DNA of 12,762 nucleotides from an uncultured Bacilli bacterium (GTDB lineage Bacteria; Bacillota_I; Bacilli_A; RF39; UBA660): assembly GCA_947631525.1 (NCBI GenBank), contig CANRLQ010000021.1, forward strand, positions 1 to 12,762, given 5' to 3'. Position numbers and translations under genes: made by a program. Position 1 is the first letter of the stretch. Every line of letters begins with the position of its first letter. The notes beneath the pieces are model-generated. The model saw only the letters and a list, made by a program, of their open reading frames with translations, was not told where the DNA came from and made no database searches. Shown here piece after piece: positions 1 through 5,392 of the stretch.

Positions 1-266
1 ATTGGCCCATCATAATTCATAAATTTATGAAGTCCCCCTGCTTTATCAACTATATCTTCTCCTGGTCTTAACCATAAATGATATGTATTAGAAAGAATTA
101 TTCTACTACCTATGTCTTTAATTTCTTCAGGGCTTAATGTCTTCACAGTAGCAAGTGTCCCTACTGGCATAAATACAGGAGTTTCAACATCACCATAATT
201 TGTATGAATAATGCCATATCTAGCCTTTGTGTTTTCTTCTTTATGTTTTAGTTCATATCTTATCAT
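1..266 (-). CDS. tgt: Queuine/preQ1 tRNA-guanine transglycosylase, N-terminal fragment
   Basis: Only the first 88 codons are in the window; the gene runs off the left edge. Tgt exchanges guanine 34 of GUN-anticodon tRNAs for preQ1 in bacteria, the step that commits a tRNA to queuosine. The visible part matches the family start closely: an early YEL, then ETPVFMPVGTLATVKTLSPEE (about residues 28-48), then the segment around residues 56-70 with LSNTYHLWLRPG, and GGLHKFMNYDGP at the edge. The catalytic aspartates and the zinc site lie outside the window. The start ATG is at 264-266, preceded by a moderate ribosome binding site (AGGGAAGTG). It diverges from the unknown gene at 378. Identification is from recognised family sequence; the cut end is a window boundary and not a truncation. 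Confidence 0.95.
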   Translation of the reverse strand, partial: MIRYELKHKEENTKARYGIIHTNYGDVETPVFMPVGTLATVKTLSPEEIKDIGSRIILSNTYHLWLRPGEDIVDKAGGLHKFMNYDGP

Positions 267-286
267 AATTCACTTCCCTAAAATAA

Positions 287-315
287 ATTATACTATAAGT
301 TATTATATTAAACAA
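287..315 (-). promoter_or_regulatory. Probable promoter of tgt
   Basis: On the minus strand a perfect TATAAT (287-292) is preceded at exactly 17 bp by TTGTTT (310-315), a partial -35. The predicted start of transcription leaves a leader of about 15 nt before the tgt ATG. It lies back to back with the plus-strand promoter at 324. Confidence 0.6.
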
Positions 316-323
316 TTAAATAT

Positions 324-352
324 TTGACAAATATAATTTTTTTTGTCATAAT
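324..352 (+). promoter_or_regulatory. Promoter of the unknown gene at 378
   Basis: A perfect -35 TTGACA (324-329) is followed after 17 bp by CATAAT (347-352), which is preceded by TGt, an extended -10. This is the best sigma-A-type promoter in the window. The open reading frame can be read back to a TTG that is the -35 box itself, which shows that the upstream extension is not translated. Confidence 0.85.
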
Positions 353-364
353 ACCTTACTGTTT

Positions 365-370
365 AGGGGG
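365..370 (+). promoter_or_regulatory. Ribosome binding site that fixes the start at 378
   Basis: AGGGGG lies 7 nt before the ATG at 378. There is no comparable site before the TTG at 324. Confidence 0.8.
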
Positions 371-377
371 ATTTGTT

Positions 378-896
378 ATGATAGATTATAAATTAATAAT
401 AGATAAAGATGACTTTACTTCCAAAAAAATAAATGAATCTAAACAAAAATTATTTGATTCATTATCAAGCAGTATAATTAGTGATATTGATAATGATATA
501 CGTATTAAAAATAAAGATGTTTATTATTCATATAGAAATGATAGGATATATGGAAAATGCCAAGATATCATTAATAAAGACAAAAATTTATTTGAAAATA
601 ATTTTGAAAAAATAATTTTTATTTCAAATACGTTATTTAATGATAATGAAAAGTTTGTAAGATTAGTTAAAGCAGCTGGTATAAATAATTATGATTTAGA
701 TATTTTAATGATAGAATTAATTGTAAATAAAAAATTATCTGAAACTTATGGTAAGGTTAGATCCAAATTTGAAAAAAATATTAATAAATTAGTTGAATAT
801 ACTGGTGTTAATAATAGAGAACTAATATTGAATAAAATTCAACAATTATATTATTATGATATTGAATTATTTAATCAAAAACAAAAGCAAGTTTAA
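378..896 (+). CDS. Unrecognised 172-residue cytosolic protein
   Basis: I do not recognise this protein. It begins MIDYKLIIDKDD, has no signal peptide or membrane segment, contains a single cysteine (in GKCQD), and is rich in Lys, Asn, Ile and Asp, with what looks like a mainly helical C-terminal half. The start at 378 is chosen over the longer frame from 324 because the earlier TTG is the -35 element of the promoter and the ATG has a well-spaced AGGGGG. It is the only plus-strand gene in the window, divergent from tgt and convergent with the C26 hydrolase. The two coding regions overlap by 4 bp, and both stop codons fall in a shared terminator hairpin. It has its own strong promoter, so it is probably monocistronic and well transcribed. 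Function unknown. Confidence 0.75.
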   Translation: MIDYKLIIDKDDFTSKKINESKQKLFDSLSSSIISDIDNDIRIKNKDVYYSYRNDRIYGKCQDIINKDKNLFENNFEKIIFISNTLFNDNEKFVRLVKAAGINNYDLDILMIELIVNKKLSETYGKVRSKFEKNINKLVEYTGVNNRELILNKIQQLYYYDIELFNQKQKQV

Positions 897-905
897 CTTG
901 CTTTT
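883..905. terminator. Bidirectional terminator containing both stop codons
   Basis: A perfect 9-bp stem (AAAAGCAAG / CTTGCTTTT) closes on a 5-nt centre TTTAA; the palindrome is in fact 11 + 1 + 11. The plus-strand stop TAA (894-896) and the minus-strand stop TAA (893-895) both lie in the loop. The stem ends in A and T runs on either side, so it can work in both directions. Confidence 0.85.
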
Positions 906-1552
906 ATTATAAATTCTTCTATTATTTTTTTATTATTTTCATCATACAAAATCATACTTTCAGGATGCCATTGTAAGCCAATAAAAAACTTTTTCTTTTT
1001 ATCTTCTATTGCTTCTATTACATCATCACATTTACCAACTATATCTAAGTCTGTATAAACAATACAATCATTATGTCTACTGTTTACAAGTATATAGCTT
1101 TTTTTTATAATATTATATATTTTAGAGTATTTTTTTATGTTAACGGAATGAACATAATTATTTTTTTTATTATGTTTATTATTATTTATATGACCTATTT
1201 TCCCATTAAAATTGAACCCCATTGCCTGCATACCAGCACATATTCCTAAACATGGTATATCCTTATCATAAACATATTTTATGATATTTAAGTCAATATC
1301 ATAAAAATCATTACCACCAGGTAAAATAATTCCATTACAAAAATCAATTATTTTTTTTATTTCTTCAATTTGTTCATTATTCATTTTTATTTGATTTTGA
1401 TTATCAATAAAATTTTCTAAATAATTTGGAAATATTCCAAGAGGTATACCACCAAATTTTATTATCATATCACTTATTTCTTTATTTACACCCATTATAT
1501 TACGATTTTCATATTCTTTTTCTCTTAAAAGAATACCTATAATTGGCTTCAT
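893..1552 (-). CDS. Class I glutamine amidotransferase-like hydrolase (peptidase C26, PuuD-like)
   Basis: The protein has the full catalytic set of the gamma-glutamyl-gamma-aminobutyrate hydrolase family: the ILPGG loop (76-80), the nucleophile Cys105 in LGICAGMQ, the VNSRHND segment (157-163) typical of this branch, and His196/Glu198 in LQWHPES. Known members hydrolyse gamma-glutamyl amides such as gamma-glutamyl-GABA, or act on other glutamyl isopeptides. The substrate here cannot be told from sequence, and no polyamine or glutamate pathway gene is nearby. At 219 residues it is somewhat shorter than the usual 240-250; the missing length appears to be in the region between residues 115 and 150, which is Asn/Lys-rich and low in complexity. 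No synthetase or synthase partner domain is fused. The start ATG has GGTGA five nucleotides upstream. It stands alone between two terminators. Confidence 0.85.
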   Translation of the reverse strand: MKPIIGILLREKEYENRNIMGVNKEISDMIIKFGGIPLGIFPNYLENFIDNQNQIKMNNEQIEEIKKIIDFCNGIILPGGNDFYDIDLNIIKYVYDKDIPCLGICAGMQAMGFNFNGKIGHINNNKHNKKNNYVHSVNIKKYSKIYNIIKKSYILVNSRHNDCIVYTDLDIVGKCDDVIEAIEDKKKKFFIGLQWHPESMILYDENNKKIIEEFIIKAS

Positions 1553-1593
1553 TTTATCACCATAATATTATATTAAAATATTATTTAATTTAT

Positions 1594-1620
1594 GAAAAAA
1601 AGATACTTTTTAGTATCTTA
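1594..1620 (-). terminator. Intrinsic terminator of the acidic membrane protein gene
   Basis: On the minus strand an 8-bp perfect stem AAGATACT / AGTATCTT with an AAAA loop is followed by a T run. The stop codon (1618-1620) is the foot of the upstream arm. Nearly the same stem recurs at 11091-11108. Confidence 0.9.
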
Positions 1621-2298
1621 AAATTTCCATATATCTTCATCATCTTCTAAGTCTTTTTGGTCTACTGTTTCAACATTGGATAAATCTACATCAACATCAT
1701 CTGTAGAATCTTCAACATCATCTAAAATATTATTAAAATCTTTATCAATATTTAAATCATTATTTGAATAAGCATTTGGTGTACCATCTAAACCAACAAA
1801 CAAATCTTCTTCTGTATCTAATTTTGATTCATTATCTTCAGCTTCTTTTTCTTCAGTAACTTCTTCTGATTCTTCTTGACTATTTAATTCTTCACTATCT
1901 TCTTCTGATTCTTCTTGATTATTTAATTCTTCACTATCTTCTGTTAATTCTTGATTAACATCTTCATCACTTGTTTCGTAAGAATCACTAATTTCTTCAT
2001 CAGCATTTGAATCTAAATCATCATTTATTTCTCTATATTCATCTTCAGTATCACTTGCTTCATTATATTCATTTTCTAAATCAAAAGTCATAGTTTCTTC
2101 TTTATTTTCATCTTCTAATTCAAAACTATCTGTTTCATCTTCAAGCATATTATCAATAGATTGTTTTTCCTTTTTTTCTTTTTTTGGTTGTTTTTGACCA
2201 AACCCTTGTTTCTCTGCAATATACCCAATTAAAGCTAATAATAGTATTATTGCAATAGCCATAATCCAAATATAATTATTTAATAAAAATTCTGTCAC
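1618..2298 (-). CDS. Acidic single-pass membrane protein, GTG start
   Basis: The protein has 226 residues if started at GTG 2296-2298. That codon lies 7 nt after a full GGAGGAG site; the apparent ATG at 2338-2340 has no such site and overlaps the extended -10 of the promoter. A short N-terminus leads into one membrane segment (about residues 9-28, NYIWIMAIAIILLLALIGYI), then a Lys-rich stretch (about 30-45). The rest is a long, almost entirely acidic and polar tail without hydrophobic core, probably disordered. By the positive-inside rule the tail should be cytoplasmic. The tail holds two near-identical 13-residue units (SEELN-N/S-QEESE), encoded by a 39-bp tandem duplication. I do not recognise a family; the layout recalls membrane-tethered scaffold proteins such as ZipA, but only in architecture. 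It sits downstream of trmL, with its own promoter and terminator. Confidence 0.75.
   Translation of the reverse strand: MTEFLLNNYIWIMAIAIILLLALIGYIAEKQGFGQKQPKKEKKEKQSIDNMLEDETDSFELEDENKEETMTFDLENEYNEASDTEDEYREINDDLDSNADEEISDSYETSDEDVNQELTEDSEELNNQEESEEDSEELNSQEESEEVTEEKEAEDNESKLDTEEDLFVGLDGTPNAYSNNDLNIDKDFNNILDDVEDSTDDVDVDLSNVETVDQKDLEDDEDIWKF
1861..1938. repeat. 39-bp tandem duplication, two copies
   Basis: Copies at 1861-1899 and 1900-1938 differ at one base (c1880 versus t1919), which changes Asn to Ser in the encoded 13-residue unit. Period 39 keeps the reading frame. The single difference suggests a recent duplication inside the acidic tail. Confidence 0.9.
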
Positions 2299-2305
2299 TT
2301 TCCAA

Positions 2306-2312
2306 CTCCTCC
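2306..2312 (-). promoter_or_regulatory. Ribosome binding site that fixes the GTG start at 2298
   Basis: GGAGGAG on the minus strand, 7 nt before GTG. In the longer reading frame this site would be coding sequence (Trp-Arg-Ser), which argues against the upstream ATG. Confidence 0.85.
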
Positions 2313-2330
2313 ATTTCTCTATTCTATAAT

Positions 2331-2359
2331 ATAGTATCATTTTTTTTCATTTTTGACAA
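2331..2359 (-). promoter_or_regulatory. Promoter of the acidic membrane protein gene
   Basis: Minus-strand TTGTCA (2354-2359), 17-bp spacer, TACTAT (2331-2336) preceded by TGa, an extended -10. It begins just after the trmL stop codon, so the gene can be expressed apart from trmL, although I see no terminator between them. Confidence 0.7.
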
Positions 2360-2364
2360 CATTT

Positions 2365-2874
2365 TTAACTATTTTCTATATAATCTTTACCTTTAAATGG
2401 ATCATAAGACAATAAATCTTTAAAATTTCTTTGTCTTAATACTTCATAAACCATAATAGCAACTGAATTTGATAAATTAAGAGCACGTATATTATCATTC
2501 ATAGGTATACGCATACAATAGTCTAAATTATCTCTTAATATTTCTTTTGGTATACCAGTACTTTCCTTCCCAAAAATTAAATAAATATCTTCATTTATAT
2601 CACTATAGTCAAATGATGTATGATCTTTTTTACCATATCTTGTTAAATAATAATATGTACCTTTATTTTTTTCTTTAAATTCTTCAAAATTTTCATAAAC
2701 AGTATAATCACAGTATTCTATATAATTTACAGCACTTCTTTTAATATACTTATCTTCTAAAGAAAAACCTAAAGGTTTTATAAGATGAAGTTTTGTATTA
2801 GTACCAGCACATGTACGCATTATATTACCTGTATTACCTGGTATTTCTGGTTCATATAAAACTACATTTATCAT
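2365..2874 (-). CDS. trmL: tRNA (cytidine/uridine-34-2'-O)-methyltransferase TrmL
   Basis: This is a SPOUT-family methyltransferase that uses S-adenosylmethionine to methylate the ribose of wobble nucleotide 34 in tRNA-Leu isoacceptors. All family motifs are present: motif 1 around residues 8-24 (EPEIPGNTGNIMRTCAGT, with Asn14 and Arg20), motif 2 at 99-109 (LIFGKESTGIP), and motif 3 at 122-144 (RIPM, then RALNLSNSVAIMVYE), which form the trefoil knot that binds the cofactor. The length of 169 is normal for the short TrmL type without an added RNA-binding domain. Its ATG overlaps the stop of the preceding CxxC-less thioredoxin-like gene as ATGA, with GGAG just upstream inside that gene, so the two are probably translationally coupled. 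No terminator is visible after the stop. Confidence 0.95.
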   Translation of the reverse strand: MINVVLYEPEIPGNTGNIMRTCAGTNTKLHLIKPLGFSLEDKYIKRSAVNYIEYCDYTVYENFEEFKEKNKGTYYYLTRYGKKDHTSFDYSDINEDIYLIFGKESTGIPKEILRDNLDYCMRIPMNDNIRALNLSNSVAIMVYEVLRQRNFKDLLSYDPFKGKDYIENS

Positions 2875-3386
2875 TCTAATACTCCATTTACTTTAAAAAA
2901 TTCTTTTACTTTATCAAGAGTTATTTCTTCTTTGCTACTTAATAAATAATCAACAATTTCGCCATTTTCAAAAATAAATAAATTAGGTTCTTTTTTTAAA
3001 TCGACATTGATATGACTATTTTCTTTAAAATAATTTAAATAAAATTTGTCATAAAAACTATCACTAACATTAACCATATTTAAATAAATAATATCTTTTG
3101 TTAAATTATGCTTAATTATATACTTATTAAAATCTTTTTCAAATTTTTCAATATTTATATTATTACTTGATGACATATATATAATAACATTATGATTTTC
3201 CATTAAATAATTTTCAATTTCATTTTCTTTTATTTCAGATAATATTTTTAAATTATCATTGGTTGCTTCATTATATTCTCTTTCTTTATTATATTTATTC
3301 ATCAATAAAAAGGTAACAGCAATTGTTATTATTGCTATAACTAAAACAACTACATAATTCTTTACTGGAATATTTTTATCTTTCAT
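2871..3386 (-). CDS. Membrane-anchored thioredoxin-fold protein lacking the CxxC
   Basis: The protein has 171 residues: an N-terminal membrane anchor (about 11-29) followed by a domain that aligns without gaps through the active-site region with the thioredoxin lipoprotein encoded at 4405-4815. Tyr70 matches Tyr44, and residues 76-79, NINI, take the place of CSHC 50-53 there. Further on, DIIYLNMVNVSD matches VYYIDMADLSN, and Pro134 in the EPNLFIFENGEIVD segment matches the cis-proline Pro97 of TPTTVYIVDGKVED. The fold therefore seems kept while the redox cysteines are gone; indeed the protein has no cysteine at all. It could be a chaperone-like or binding partner and not an oxidoreductase (inference). 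Topology is uncertain: a short Lys-containing N-terminus suggests the domain is outside the cell. Start supported by AGGAG 11 nt or less upstream. It precedes and overlaps trmL. Confidence 0.75.
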   Translation of the reverse strand: MKDKNIPVKNYVVVLVIAIITIAVTFLLMNKYNKEREYNEATNDNLKILSEIKENEIENYLMENHNVIIYMSSSNNINIEKFEKDFNKYIIKHNLTKDIIYLNMVNVSDSFYDKFYLNYFKENSHINVDLKKEPNLFIFENGEIVDYLLSSKEEITLDKVKEFFKVNGVLE

Positions 3387-3408
3387 ATTAATCTCCTATC
3401 ATAAGTTA

Positions 3409-3437
3409 ATTTTAACATATATATATTATTTTATCAA
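3409..3437 (-). promoter_or_regulatory. Promoter of the CxxC-less thioredoxin-like gene and trmL
   Basis: Minus-strand TTGATA (3432-3437), 17-bp spacer, TAAAAT (3409-3414) preceded by TGt. An AGGAG site (3393-3397) and the ATG at 3386 follow. It lies just after the AAA+ gene, whose 3' end shows no terminator, so readthrough from upstream is also possible. Confidence 0.75.
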
Positions 3438-3446
3438 GAAAAAGGG

Positions 3447-4403
3447 CTAATAAATGTCATCTATACCTTGGACATCTTCTAATTCAACGACAGGTAAATC
3501 TATCCCTTGTTCTTTGCAAAAATCACCAAATTTTTCTCTAAATGATTTTAATTCTTTTACAATACTATCTGGATATATTCTTTTACTATTTTTTATAGCA
3601 TTATAAACATCTAGAATATCTACCTCATTTTTATTTTGATATAAGCATTGTGAAAAAGCCCCTGATAACACTGAAAAGGCCACATCTGGATACATAGCAG
3701 ATAATCCATATACTCTTTTAAACTCAGAAGTAGCACTTACAATTGATTCAATTAACATTCTAGTAACGTATTCATTATATTTAAATTTTACTCCTGTTTG
3801 TTTTTCTATCTTAGGCAATGACTTATATAAAATTTCAACAGTAGTAGGCTCATCCGGTTCTAATATTTCTATTTTTTCAAATCTTCTTAAAAACGCTCTA
3901 TCTTTAATTACATAAGTATTATATTCTTCAGTTGTAGTTGCACCAATAGCTTTTACATCTCCTCTATCTAAAGCAGGTTTTAATATATTGGCTAAATCCA
4001 TAGGCCCATCTTGACTACCACCTATTAATGTATGTACTTCATCAATAAATATTATTATTTTTTCCATTTGCTTTAATTCTCTTACTAAAAGTGATATGAT
4101 CATTTCCTCATTATCATTTAAAGTAATTTTACCAGTTAAAGCAATAGAACTAATTTTAATGATACGATAACCTTTTAAGGCTTCTGGTACATCATTGTTT
4201 ATAATTGCATAAGCTAATCCTTCAACTATGGCTGTTTTACCTATACCGGCCTTACCAACTAATAATCCAGATTTTTCTGGTGTAAGTAAAACCATTATAA
4301 GTTTTTTTAATTCTTCCTCTCTTGCTATAGCAGGATTGGTAACATACTCCTTACTTGTTAAATCTTCACCATAAGTTTGTATAACACTAAAATTATTATT
4401 CAT
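3447..4403 (-). CDS. Stand-alone ClpA/ClpB-type AAA+ ATPase (single D1-like module)
   Basis: The 318-residue protein is one Clp-type ATPase module. It has the entry segment NPAIAREEELKKLIMVL (23-39), Walker A GKAGIGKT (50-57, Lys56), EGLAYAI, Walker B IIIFIDE (116-122, Asp121/Glu122), then HTLIGGS and the conserved LANILKPALDRGD, sensor 1 in IGATTTEEY (153-161), and paired arginines LRRF (172-175) as arginine fingers. All catalytic residues expected for ATP hydrolysis are there. Usual Clp proteins have 750-870 residues with an N domain, a second ATPase ring and often a middle coiled coil; here all these are absent, and no ClpP-binding loop is visible. The small C-terminal domain is followed by about 55 residues of charged sequence that may form the specific interface. 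Its ATG lies 1 nt after the stop of the thioredoxin lipoprotein gene, so they are one operon. Substrate and partner are unknown; it may be an unfoldase or remodeller (inference). Confidence 0.85.
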   Translation of the reverse strand: MNNNFSVIQTYGEDLTSKEYVTNPAIAREEELKKLIMVLLTPEKSGLLVGKAGIGKTAIVEGLAYAIINNDVPEALKGYRIIKISSIALTGKITLNDNEEMIISLLVRELKQMEKIIIFIDEVHTLIGGSQDGPMDLANILKPALDRGDVKAIGATTTEEYNTYVIKDRAFLRRFEKIEILEPDEPTTVEILYKSLPKIEKQTGVKFKYNEYVTRMLIESIVSATSEFKRVYGLSAMYPDVAFSVLSGAFSQCLYQNKNEVDILDVYNAIKNSKRIYPDSIVKELKSFREKFGDFCKEQGIDLPVVELEDVQGIDDIY

Positions 4404-4404
4404 T

Positions 4405-4815
4405 TTATCCCTCGTTTTCTATATAGCCAATTTCTTTAAAAAAGTCAACAATTGTATCATAATCCCTAGCTCCAGGAATTCGTGGTTCATCTTCTACTTT
4501 ACCATCAACAATATAAACAGTAGTAGGTGTTCCCTCACCTCTAATTTTATTCATAACAGCATTATATTTGGCATTTGATAAATCAGCCATATCAATATAA
4601 TATACATCTAATTTATATTTATTTATTGCTTTTTCTAATCTAGGTCTAAATTCTTGACAATGACTACAAGTTTTTGAACCTACATATAAAACAAAAGTTT
4701 CTTTATTATCTTTTATTTTTTTTACTAAATCATCATATGATATTTCTTTTAAACCACTTGATGTACAACCTGTAAGTAATAATATCCCAAATAAACTAAT
4801 TAATATTTTTTTCAT
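4405..4815 (-). CDS. Thioredoxin-like lipoprotein with CSHC active site
   Basis: A 136-residue secreted, lipid-anchored thioredoxin-fold protein. The N-terminus has a short basic region, a hydrophobic core and a lipobox LLTGC with Cys17 as the lipidation site. The thioredoxin domain follows: TFVLYVGSKTCSHCQEF with the redox pair Cys50/Cys53, a central strand VYYIDMAD (71-78), and the cis-proline Pro97 in GTPTTVYIVDGK. The family is the short thioredoxin group often annotated as bacteriocin transport accessory protein. It should act on disulfides or thiols outside the membrane; a resolving membrane partner such as CcdA is not in the window. A perfect GGAGG site (4821-4825) precedes the ATG. 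The AAA+ gene starts 1 nt after its stop, with only a weak GAGGGA in the last codons, which suggests translational coupling. Confidence 0.88.
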   Translation of the reverse strand: MKKILISLFGILLLTGCTSSGLKEISYDDLVKKIKDNKETFVLYVGSKTCSHCQEFRPRLEKAINKYKLDVYYIDMADLSNAKYNAVMNKIRGEGTPTTVYIVDGKVEDEPRIPGARDYDTIVDFFKEIGYIENEG

Positions 4816-4835
4816 AATAACCTCCGTACTATTTA

Positions 4836-4841
4836 ATTATA
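4836..4841 (-). promoter_or_regulatory. Possible -10 element of the thioredoxin lipoprotein-AAA+ operon
   Basis: A TATAAT on the minus strand lies about 20 bp before the ATG, just after the T tract of the preceding terminator. I see no convincing -35 at 16-18 bp (the position is occupied by the T run) and no TGn, so the call is weak. Confidence 0.4.
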
Positions 4842-4856
4842 TAATAAATATTCATA

Positions 4857-4884
4857 AAAAAAAAGACTTTTAATCTTTTTTTAA
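4857..4884 (-). terminator. Intrinsic terminator of the LysM gene
   Basis: In the minus-strand transcript, an A run followed by GAUU pairs with AGUC and a U run around an AAA loop. One pair is a U-G wobble (4873 with 4867), so the helix is complete only in the minus-strand RNA. The stem starts 3 bp beyond the stop codon (4885-4887). Confidence 0.8.
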
Positions 4885-5343
4885 CTAATATTTTATCATT
4901 TGATCTTCTACTAAATATATGTTTTTATTTTTATTTTTTAAGTCTTCATATGTTACATTTAGTCTATTTATAATATCTTCAATTGTATCATTTTTACCAG
5001 TCACATAAACATTAGATTTAGGTATTAATATTTCTTGATTTGGATAAATATATTCATTATCTTTTAATCCATTTATAGCAAGTAATGTTTTATAATCTAC
5101 TCCATATTCTCTAGCAATAGCATATACATTATCTCCCTGTTTTACAATATAAACTTCATATTCATTATTTGTTCCCATATTATTTGACATCATATTATTA
5201 TTTGGTACTATTAAATAACTACCTGGTATTATATTATCATTCATTAATCCATTTAACTGTTTTAATTCATTTTCTGTTATATTTAATCTACTAGCAATAT
5301 TTTTTAAAGTATCTCCATTTATAACTTGATATACCTTATACAT
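4885..5343 (-). CDS. Triple LysM protein without signal peptide
   Basis: The 152-residue protein is made almost entirely of three LysM modules: residues 3-47 (YQVINGDTLKNIASRLNI, ending GSYLIVP), 63-108 (YIVKQGDNVYAIAREYGV, ending NQEILIP), and a more diverged one at 112-152 (YVTGKNDTIEDIINRLNV) that ends the protein. Modules 1 and 2 are joined by a Met/Asn-rich linker (about 49-62). LysM normally binds N-acetylglucosamine of peptidoglycan or related glycans. No signal peptide, membrane segment or catalytic domain is present, so as read it would remain in the cytosol. Bacillus spore-coat proteins such as SafA also begin with LysM and lack a signal sequence; whether this organism sporulates cannot be judged here. 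A full GAGGTGA site sits 6 nt before the ATG. It is flanked by terminators on both sides. Confidence 0.85.
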   Translation of the reverse strand: MYKVYQVINGDTLKNIASRLNITENELKQLNGLMNDNIIPGSYLIVPNNNMMSNNMGTNNEYEVYIVKQGDNVYAIAREYGVDYKTLLAINGLKDNEYIYPNQEILIPKSNVYVTGKNDTIEDIINRLNVTYEDLKNKNKNIYLVEDQMIKY

Positions 5344-5367
5344 AAAATCACCTCTAAAATATTATAT

Positions 5368-5392
5368 GAAAAAAAGAAACTGTGTTTCTTTT
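5368..5392 (-). terminator. Intrinsic terminator of the 422-residue membrane protein gene
   Basis: Minus-strand stem AAAAGAAAC / GTTTCTTTT (9 bp) with an ACA loop, continuing into a T run. The upstream arm overlaps the stop codon (5391-5393) by two bases. Confidence 0.85.

Noticed and set aside
2341..2364. A terminator after trmL
   Set aside because: No inverted repeat was found; the segment is taken up by the promoter of the next gene.
2866..2876. TGA read as tryptophan (Mycoplasma code), considered because of the extreme AT content
   Set aside because: TGA ends the gene at 2871 within an ATGA overlap and ends pcrA at the expected C-terminus, and Trp is coded by TGG elsewhere.
5361..5366. 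TATAAT upstream of the LysM gene as a promoter
   Set aside because: No -35 at 16-18 bp and no TGn; in this AT-rich sequence a lone TATAAT just after a T tract is weak evidence.
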